Notes under the pieces: model-generated
Told to the model about the DNA's origin: nothing
The model's database searches: none
What the model saw: the letters and a program-made list of their open reading frames with translations, nothing else
Shown: piece by piece, positions 1 through 4,070 of the stretch
Layout: each line of letters starts with the position of its first letter
Position numbering within the stretch: the stretch's first letter is position 1
NCBI GenBank assembly: GCA_002410935.1
Contig: DHPM01000004.1
Location: 127,875 to 133,306, forward strand
DNA from: Caryophanales bacterium UBA5364
Lineage (GTDB): Bacteria > Bacillota_I > Bacilli_A > RF39 > UBA660
Length of the DNA stretch: 5,432 nucleotides
Direction of reading: 5' to 3'
Program-made: the position numbers and the translations under genes

Positions 1-595
1 TGAAGGACTTAATTATGGTTACTATGATGATTGGACTAAAAGAGAAGTGATGACAGAAGTTATTCCAAAAGATCGTTTTTTATTTAACATGTGTCCTACT
101 CATTTATTTGATAAAATTGAAATATTAAAACCATATACAGCTGAAGGACTACTATATTTTTATAAGGATTATACAAGTAAATTTGGTAATGATGCGGAAA
201 CGAAGAATAACGCTTTAGAATCAATTTTAGTAACAATGGAATCACTATATACTTATAATAAAGATAATTATGAAGAAGTATTAACTGATATGTTAGCTGT
301 TTATTATAAATGGAAAAAATATTTAGGTAGTGAACCTAAATATAACATGCTTATTAATTATGAAAAAGAATTACTTGATATTATTGAGAAACAACCAATG
401 ATAAATATTGTTGAACTATCTAATCAAATGCCTTTAGTTTTAGATGAAATCGTCGATACTTATCTATATTATAGTAGTGAAAATATAGAAATATCTAATG
501 AAGTAGTTGATGAATATATAAAGAATAATGTTGATGAAAGTGTTAAAGCAAAATTAAAATTAAATAGACCTAAAACAAAGAGCCTTGATTTTTAA
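1..595 (+). CDS. 3' part of an unrecognised soluble protein (5' end outside window)
   Basis: I do not recognise this gene. The frame ending at TAA 593-595 is open back to base 2, giving about 197 codons. A GTG at 47 followed directly by ATG at 50 are possible starts, but neither has a Shine-Dalgarno at usable spacing. The upstream codons also look coding (Gly-Leu-Asn-Tyr-Gly-Tyr-Tyr-Asp-Asp-Trp), so I read this as the C-terminal part of a longer gene. The product is rich in Glu, Asp, Lys, Tyr, Leu and Ile and looks mainly alpha-helical. It has no signal peptide, no membrane segment and only one Cys (in Asn-Met-Cys-Pro-Thr-His). The C-terminal tail is basic (Lys-Leu-Lys-Leu-Asn-Arg-Pro-Lys) and ends Lys-Ser-Leu-Asp-Phe. 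Those last codons form one arm of a terminator hairpin. It converges on the HIT gene and overlaps its stop, so the two are not co-transcribed. Function unknown; coding status is fairly sure. Confidence 0.75.
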   Translation, partial: EGLNYGYYDDWTKREVMTEVIPKDRFLFNMCPTHLFDKIEILKPYTAEGLLYFYKDYTSKFGNDAETKNNALESILVTMESLYTYNKDNYEEVLTDMLAVYYKWKKYLGSEPKYNMLINYEKELLDIIEKQPMINIVELSNQMPLVLDEIVDTYLYYSSENIEISNEVVDEYIKNNVDESVKAKLKLNRPKTKSLDF

Positions 596-607
596 TCAAG
601 ACTCTTT
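577..607. terminator. Bidirectional terminator hairpin over two overlapping stop codons
   Basis: The left arm AAAGAG-C-CTTGATT (577-590) pairs with AATCAAG-A-CTCTTT (594-607) around a TTT loop. This gives 13 pairs with one mismatch (C583/A601). Read on the minus strand, the stem is followed by TTTGTTTTA, a reasonable U-tract for ending the HIT transcript. On the plus strand the tail is only TTTAATATTT, which is weaker. The stops of both convergent genes (593-595 and 592-594) sit at the loop and start of the right arm, so the hairpin doubles as coding sequence for both C-termini. Confidence 0.75.
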
Positions 608-972
608 AATATTTCATAAATTTCTTCAACTTTTTTAAGTGGTTGTTTTTCTTTATAGTAAGGTTTTAAATGCAAATGGAAATGTTTTACTTCTTGAATC
701 ATACCATTATTTTGAATTAAGGTTAAACCATCAATCTTTAGTTTTTCTTCTAATATTAAACGATATTTCTTAGCAATATTCATAATATGAAGTAATGTAT
801 CTTCATCCATATCATTTAAATCTAAAATATGTTTTTTAGGAATTATTAATAAGTGTCCATTAGCATCAGGATTAATATCTAAAAACACTTTAACGATATC
901 ATCATCATAAATTGTATATGAAGGAATATCACCACTTATGATTTTACAAAAAACACAATCCAAATTTATCAT
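592..972 (-). CDS. HIT-family nucleotide-binding phosphohydrolase
   Basis: This is a histidine-triad protein of 126 residues, close to the usual length of bacterial HIT (Hint-like) proteins. These are cytosolic dimers that hydrolyse nucleoside phosphoramidates or related nucleotide conjugates; the physiological substrate in bacteria is mostly unclear. Visible features are Cys6-x-x-Cys9 followed by Lys-Ile-Ile-Ser-Gly-Asp-Ile-Pro-Ser (the classic N-terminal block, with Cys residues that often bind zinc), Asp32-Ile-Asn-Pro, Gly39-His40, Ile-Pro-Lys-Lys-His48, and the active-site triad His97-Phe-His99-Leu-His101. The start is uncertain. GGAG directly touches the ATG at 972, leaving no spacing. 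A TTG at 963 lies 9 nt after the GGAG and would give Met-Asp-Cys-Val-Phe-Cys, the commoner N-terminus in this family. A TATAAT box at 989-984 puts the predicted 5' end of the mRNA near 977, just before the GGAG. The gene is monocistronic, divergent from sufC and convergent with the gene on its left. Confidence 0.93.
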   Translation of the reverse strand: MINLDCVFCKIISGDIPSYTIYDDDIVKVFLDINPDANGHLLIIPKKHILDLNDMDEDTLLHIMNIAKKYRLILEEKLKIDGLTLIQNNGMIQEVKHFHLHLKPYYKEKQPLKKVEEIYEILKSLD

Positions 973-983
973 CTCCTACTTGC

Positions 984-1012
984 ATTATAACAAAAAAAGA
1001 AAGGGAGTTAAA
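984..1012 (-). promoter_or_regulatory. Promoter of the HIT gene, very short leader
   Basis: On the minus strand a perfect TATAAT lies at 989-984. A weak -35 candidate, TTTAAC, is at 1012-1007 with a 17-bp spacer. Initiation about 7 nt downstream would fall near 977, so the transcript would begin almost at the GGAG (976-973). That leaves essentially no leader before an ATG start at 972, or about 14 nt before the alternative TTG at 963. The spacer contains the T-run of the upstream hairpin at 1000-1018. Confidence 0.55.
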
Positions 1013-1018
1013 CCCTTT
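992..1018 (-). terminator. Minus-strand intrinsic terminator with no obvious upstream gene
   Basis: On the minus strand AAAGGG (1018-1013), a 7-nt loop, then CCCTTT (1005-1000) is followed by C and seven T (998-992). That is a textbook intrinsic terminator shape, though the stem is only 6 bp. No minus-strand gene lies between here and sufC, which is on the plus strand. It could stop antisense transcripts entering from the suf operon, or end a short RNA starting inside 1019-1110. The plus-strand reading has no good T-tract. Confidence 0.5.
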
Positions 1019-1023
1019 ATTTG

Positions 1024-1043
1024 TGAATACCTGCGAATATTCA
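1024..1043. repeat. Short inverted repeat in the HIT-sufC spacer
   Basis: TGAATA (1024-1029) and TATTCA (1038-1043) form a 6-bp inverted repeat with an 8-nt gap, overlapping the 8-bp palindrome GAATATTC at 1035-1042. It could be a weak protein-binding site or a small stem. In such AT-rich DNA it may also be chance. Confidence 0.3.
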
Positions 1044-1051
1044 TTTATATA

Positions 1052-1080
1052 TTGGTATAAATTAAGTGAATTTATACCAA
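1052..1080. promoter_or_regulatory. Perfect 12-bp inverted repeat, candidate operator of the suf operon
   Basis: TTGGTATAAATT (1052-1063) and AATTTATACCAA (1069-1080) are perfect complements separated by 5 nt. The right arm covers the place where the -35 of the sufC promoter should be (-10 at 1098-1103), as expected for a repressor site. Fe-S operons in many bacteria are controlled by dimeric Rrf2-family regulators (IscR, SufR) or Fur-type proteins that bind such dyads. I cannot match this motif to a named regulator. Each arm also reads TG-G-TATAAA, an extended -10-like element on either strand, so it could instead be a symmetrical promoter. It has no following T-run, so it is not a terminator. 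Confidence 0.5.
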
Positions 1081-1095
1081 AAATATTATTTTTAA

Positions 1096-1114
1096 TGTAT
1101 AATAATAAATGGAG
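1096..1114 (+). promoter_or_regulatory. suf operon -10 box and sufC ribosome binding site
   Basis: A perfect TATAAT lies at 1098-1103, directly preceded by TG. At 17-bp spacing the -35 position (1075-1080) reads TACCAA, a poor match, which suggests a weak or activated promoter. The predicted transcript start is near 1110. GGAG at 1111-1114 lies 8 nt before the sufC ATG at 1123, so the leader would be very short. Confidence 0.55.
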
Positions 1115-1122
1115 ATGGTGTT

Positions 1123-1914
1123 ATGCACAATTTAAAAATAATTAATTTAACCGTAGAAGTAGAAAAAAAGAAAATCTTAAAAGGTTTTAATCTTGAAATA
1201 AAAAGCGGTGAAATACATGCTATTATGGGTCCTAATGGAACTGGTAAATCAACTTTATCAAAAGTTATCATGGGAGATCCTTATTATAAAATTATCGAAG
1301 GGGATATTTTATTTGATGATAAAAGTATCTTAAAGTTAACCGTTGACGAAAGAGCTCGTTTAGGGCTATTTTTAGGTATGCAAATGCCTTTAGAAATTGA
1401 TGGTGTTACGAATGCTGACTTTTTAAGAACAGCTTTAAATATTAAAATGGGAAATGAATTTAGTCTAGTACCATTTATTAAGAAATTAGATAAAACAATT
1501 GAACATTTAAAAATGGATAAAAAGATGATTCATCGCGGAATTAATCAAGGCTTTAGTGGTGGAGAAAGAAAGAAAAATGAAATACTACAAATGTATATGT
1601 TAGAACCATTAATGATTATCTTAGATGAAATAGATTCTGGATTAGATGTTGACAGCCTAAAAGTAGTTGGTAAAAATGTTATGGATTATTATAAACAAAA
1701 TAATCCAGGTCTACTTGTTATTACTCATTACCAAAGACTATTAGATTATATTAAACCTGATTTTGTTCATATAATAATGAATGGGAAGATTGTTAAAAGT
1801 GGTGATATCAACTTAGTTAAAGAAATTGAACAAAATGGTTATGAAAATATTGTTGAAGAAAAAAAGATTATTTCTGGTACTTGTATAGTGAAGGAAAATT
1901 TAAAAAATGAATAA
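1123..1914 (+). CDS. sufC: SufC, ATPase of the SUF Fe-S cluster assembly complex
   Basis: SufC is the soluble ABC-type ATPase that binds the SufB/SufD scaffold and drives its conformational change during Fe-S cluster assembly in the cytosol. All ATPase motifs are visible. Walker A is Gly36-Pro-Asn-Gly-Thr-Gly-Lys42-Ser-Thr. The Q-loop is at Gln87 in Gly-Met-Gln-Met-Pro, the segment typical of SufC. The signature is Phe144-Ser-Gly-Gly-Glu-Arg-Lys-Lys-Asn-Glu. Walker B is Ile-Ile-Leu-Asp168-Glu169-Ile-Asp-Ser-Gly-Leu-Asp, and the switch His202 lies in Ile-Thr-His-Tyr-Gln-Arg-Leu-Leu. At 263 residues it is slightly longer than the usual 245-255 because of a charged C-terminal tail. It has no membrane segments, as expected. 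It is the first gene of the operon, and its last 8 nt overlap sufD, so translation is probably coupled. Identification is very secure. Confidence 0.97.
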   Translation: MHNLKIINLTVEVEKKKILKGFNLEIKSGEIHAIMGPNGTGKSTLSKVIMGDPYYKIIEGDILFDDKSILKLTVDERARLGLFLGMQMPLEIDGVTNADFLRTALNIKMGNEFSLVPFIKKLDKTIEHLKMDKKMIHRGINQGFSGGERKKNEILQMYMLEPLMIILDEIDSGLDVDSLKVVGKNVMDYYKQNNPGLLVITHYQRLLDYIKPDFVHIIMNGKIVKSGDINLVKEIEQNGYENIVEEKKIISGTCIVKENLKNE

Positions 1915-2704
1915 AATAAGAATAGTAAATGATATACCAGAGATAGTTTCACTAAATGACAGTATTGAATTTACCGTTTTAGAAAAAAACGAACTATTTA
2001 GTGTTAATAGTTTAAAAATAAGAGTTAAAAAAAGTACCAGTTTGGAAATTGAATATCAGAGTATCGAAACAACAAAATTAGATATTTTTATTAATGTCGA
2101 AGAAAATGTTAAATTTAATTTATTTGAATTTAGAGAAGGTAATAATAATAAAATTCAATATAAATATTACTTAGAAGAAAACAGTAAATCAAATATTACT
2201 AAGTTTTATAATGTTTCTAACATTAAAGAGATGATTATTGTTAATTTAAATGGTAAAAAGGCAGAATTTAATTATAACTTTAAAACAATTAGTGTTAGTG
2301 AAGAAAAGTATGATATGATTGTTTATCATAACTATAGTAATACTATTAGTAATATTAAAAATAATGGTGTTAATATTTTAGATGGAGTATTAACGTTTAA
2401 TGTGTCTGGTTTTATTTTAAATAATAAAAAAGATTGTGTTTTAAATCAAAATAATCGGATTATTAATTTAACAAATAATAAATGCCAAATCACGCCTAAT
2501 TTATTTATTGATGATAATAACGTTGATGCTAATCATTCAGCTTTAATAGGTAAATTTAGTGATGAAGAAATCTTCTATTTACAAAGACTAGGAATCGATG
2601 AAACAATAGCTACTAATTTATTAATAAAAGGTTTCTTATTAAGTGATATAAAAAAATCAAAACAATCAAAAATAATTAAGATTATAGATCAATACTGGAG
2701 GTGA
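1907..2704 (+). CDS. sufD: SufD-type scaffold protein of the SUF complex (short form)
   Basis: This is a SufB/SufD-family protein, the partner that SufC binds; it forms a right-handed beta-helix scaffold. The family call rests on the C-terminal third: Gln181-Asn-Asn-Arg-Ile, Thr196-Pro-Asn-Leu-Phe-Ile-Asp-Asp, Val206-Asp-Ala-Asn-His210-Ser-Ala, Gly215-Lys, and Phe223-Tyr-Leu-Gln-Arg-Leu-Gly-Ile-Asp followed by the helical Leu-Leu-Ile-Lys-Gly-Phe-Leu. His210 aligns by eye with the conserved SufD His (360 in E. coli); the nearby Cys of E. coli SufD is Ala208 here. Only two Cys (177, 193) are present. At 265 residues it is much shorter than E. coli SufD or SufB (over 400), mainly at the N-terminus. 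Position after sufC and before sufS also points to SufD, but a sole SufB/D-like scaffold cannot be excluded. The start overlaps sufC by 8 nt; AAGGA at 1891-1895 is a rather distant Shine-Dalgarno. Confidence 0.88.
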   Translation: MNKIRIVNDIPEIVSLNDSIEFTVLEKNELFSVNSLKIRVKKSTSLEIEYQSIETTKLDIFINVEENVKFNLFEFREGNNNKIQYKYYLEENSKSNITKFYNVSNIKEMIIVNLNGKKAEFNYNFKTISVSEEKYDMIVYHNYSNTISNIKNNGVNILDGVLTFNVSGFILNNKKDCVLNQNNRIINLTNNKCQITPNLFIDDNNVDANHSALIGKFSDEEIFYLQRLGIDETIATNLLIKGFLLSDIKKSKQSKIIKIIDQYWR

Positions 2705-2707
2705 ACT
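2696..2707 (+). promoter_or_regulatory. Strong sufS ribosome binding site embedded in the end of sufD
   Basis: TGGAGGTGA (2696-2704) is nearly a perfect complement of the 16S rRNA 3' end. GGAGG is 6 nt before the ATG at 2708. It contains the last Trp-Arg codons and the TGA stop of sufD. This fixes the sufS start and explains the 3-nt intergenic gap. Confidence 0.85.
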
Positions 2708-3901
2708 ATGAATCGTGAAGACTTTTCTATGTTGAAAAGTGATATTATATATTTAGATAATGGTGCTACTACTTTAAAGCCAATGATATTAAGTGAAACA
2801 ATATCAGATTATTATAATAATTATAGTGCTAATGCTCATCGAGGTGATTATAATATAAGTTTAAAAGTAGATACTATGTATGAAAAAACAAGACATTTAG
2901 TAAGAGAGTTAATTAATGCTAGAAGCATTAAAGAAATTGTTTTTACAAGTGGATCAACTGACTCTTTAAATAAAATAATATTTGGTTACTTTAAATATCA
3001 TCTTAAAAAGGATGATGAAGTATTGATTACTAAAAGTGAACATGCTTCTAATATTCTTCCATGGTTTGAACTAGAAGATGATATTAATATTAAAGTCAGA
3101 TATATTGATTTAACTAGTGATTTAAAAGTAACTTTTGATAATATTAAAAAAGCGATTACGGATAAAACAAAAGTAATTTCACTTGCCCATATAACTAATG
3201 TTGCTGGTGATATTAGACCACTTAAAGAAATAGTTGAATATGCTCATAAAAATGATATATTAGTGTTAGTAGATGGAGCACAAAGTGTTGCCCATATGCC
3301 TTATGATGTTCAAGAATTAGATGTTGATTTTCGGAACTTTTCAGCCCATAAGATGTGTGGTCCAACAGGGGTTGGCGTGTTATATGGTAAAGAAGAATTA
3401 CTGGAAAACTTAAGACCAGTAGTTGTTGGTGGAGGGATGAATTCAACTTTCACATCTAATCGTGAAAGAACTTATAATGATTTACCTCATCGTTTAGAAG
3501 CCGGTACTCCCAATATTGCTGGTGTTATCGGGTTTGGTAGTACAATTGAATATTTAAATAAAATAGGTATGGATGTTATTCATACTTATGAAACTAATTT
3601 AAGAAAATATACAATTGATCGTTTAGAAGAAGTTCCCAATATTATTATTTATAATAAGACAAGTGAAAGCGGCATTATTGCATTTAATATTGATGGTATC
3701 TTTGCGCAAGACTTAGCTATTTATTTAAATAAATATCATATATGTGTAAGAGCAGGTAATCATTGTGCTAAAATTTTAAGAGATGAACTTGGAGTTAAAA
3801 ATACTTGTCGTATTAGTTTATATTTCTATAATACGACTGATGAAATAGACAAACTGATAGAAGTATTAAAAAATCCTCACATTAAAGATGAAATAATTTA
3901 A
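2708..3901 (+). CDS. sufS: SufS, PLP-dependent cysteine desulfurase
   Basis: SufS removes sulfur from L-cysteine as an enzyme persulfide for Fe-S cluster assembly, leaving alanine. The 397-residue length is normal for group II (SufS/CsdA) desulfurases. Landmarks are Tyr15-Leu-Asp-Asn-Gly-Ala-Thr-Thr, Ala43-His-Arg-Gly, Thr80-Ser-Gly-Ser-Thr (PLP phosphate), Glu111-His112 (ring stacking), Asp189-Gly-Ala-Gln192, Ser212-Ala-His214-Lys215 (Schiff-base Lys) followed by Met-Cys-Gly-Pro-Thr-Gly-Val-Gly, Glu264-Ala-Gly-Thr-Pro-Asn, and Arg348-Ala-Gly-Asn-His-Cys353-Ala (persulfide Cys), then Arg368. Two details differ from B. subtilis SufS as I recall it: the His before the active Cys loop used for zinc-ligand swapping with SufU (His342) aligns with Gln334, and the usual Gly-His-His-Cys is Gly-Asn-His-Cys. 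It is the last gene of the operon, 3 nt after sufD and in the same frame, and is followed by a terminator. No sufU or sufB follows. Confidence 0.96.
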   Translation: MNREDFSMLKSDIIYLDNGATTLKPMILSETISDYYNNYSANAHRGDYNISLKVDTMYEKTRHLVRELINARSIKEIVFTSGSTDSLNKIIFGYFKYHLKKDDEVLITKSEHASNILPWFELEDDINIKVRYIDLTSDLKVTFDNIKKAITDKTKVISLAHITNVAGDIRPLKEIVEYAHKNDILVLVDGAQSVAHMPYDVQELDVDFRNFSAHKMCGPTGVGVLYGKEELLENLRPVVVGGGMNSTFTSNRERTYNDLPHRLEAGTPNIAGVIGFGSTIEYLNKIGMDVIHTYETNLRKYTIDRLEEVPNIIIYNKTSESGIIAFNIDGIFAQDLAIYLNKYHICVRAGNHCAKILRDELGVKNTCRISLYFYNTTDEIDKLIEVLKNPHIKDEII

Positions 3902-3927
3902 ATTCTTATTAATATAAGAATTTTTTT
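3900..3927 (+). terminator. Intrinsic terminator of the suf operon
   Basis: AAATTCTTAT (from 3900, inside the sufS stop codon) pairs with ATAAGAATTT (to 3923) over a TAAT loop. This gives a 10-bp perfect stem running into seven T at 3921-3927. It is a canonical Rho-independent terminator and shows that the operon ends after sufS. Confidence 0.88.
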
Positions 3928-3930
3928 ATT

Positions 3931-3947
3931 ACCAAAACTTGGTTTTT
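3931..3947 (+). repeat. Small inverted repeat overlapping the -35 of the pilin promoter
   Basis: ACCAA (3931-3935) and TTGGT (3939-3943) are complementary with a 3-nt loop and run into TTTT. It could be a weak back-up terminator for sufS or a binding site, because its right arm is also the -35 hexamer of the next promoter. The 5-bp stem is short, so this is tentative. Confidence 0.35.
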
Positions 3948-3967
3948 GCATAAATATATGATAAAAT
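3939..3967 (+). promoter_or_regulatory. Promoter of the prepilin-like gene, extended -10
   Basis: The -35 candidate TTGGTT (3939-3944) is exactly 17 bp from the -10 TAAAAT (3962-3967), which is preceded by TGA to form the extended -10 TG-n-TAAAAT. Transcription would start near 3974. This gives the pilin gene its own promoter immediately after the suf terminator and a leader of about 97 nt. Confidence 0.65.
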
Positions 3968-4011
3968 TATGGTAGAAATATATAGTGAAGGCACACAAGA
4001 ATAAATCAATA

Positions 4012-4035
4012 TTATTACAGTGTCTACAGTAATAA
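4012..4035 (+). other. Stem-loop and direct repeat in the prepilin mRNA leader
   Basis: TTATTAC (4012-4018) pairs with GTAATAA (4029-4035). An inner GT/AC pair lies beyond an A/A mismatch. The same segment contains TACAGT twice (4016-4021 and 4025-4030). It lies mid-leader, 35 nt before the start codon. It does not match a riboswitch consensus that I know and has no T-run, so it is at most an mRNA structure or protein site. Confidence 0.35.
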
Positions 4036-4070
4036 CTTAATAAAAAGCAGATAGAAGTAGAGGTAGTAAC

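Noticed and set aside
47..52. GTG/ATG at 47-52 as the true start of the first gene
   Set aside because: No usable Shine-Dalgarno precedes it and the frame stays open with coding-like residues to the window edge, so an upstream start is more likely.
985..1044. 19-codon minus-strand frame (ATG at 1044) upstream of the HIT gene
   Set aside because: It has no ribosome binding site, and its codons run through the terminator hairpin, its T-run and the HIT -10 box.
2702..2704. TGA read as Trp (mycoplasma code)
   Set aside because: All Trp codons I see are TGG, including seven in the pilin-like gene; this is the only in-frame TGA, and it sits beside a strong Shine-Dalgarno and start codon.
3222..3446. 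74-codon minus-strand reading frame inside sufS
   Set aside because: It is antisense to the conserved PLP-lysine region of sufS, has no recognisable motif or Shine-Dalgarno, and is a shadow of the real gene.
3974..4070. c-di-GMP or other known riboswitch in the pilin leader
   Set aside because: I looked for the GEMM-type conserved blocks because pilin genes often carry them. The leader lacks them and has only one short AT-rich stem.
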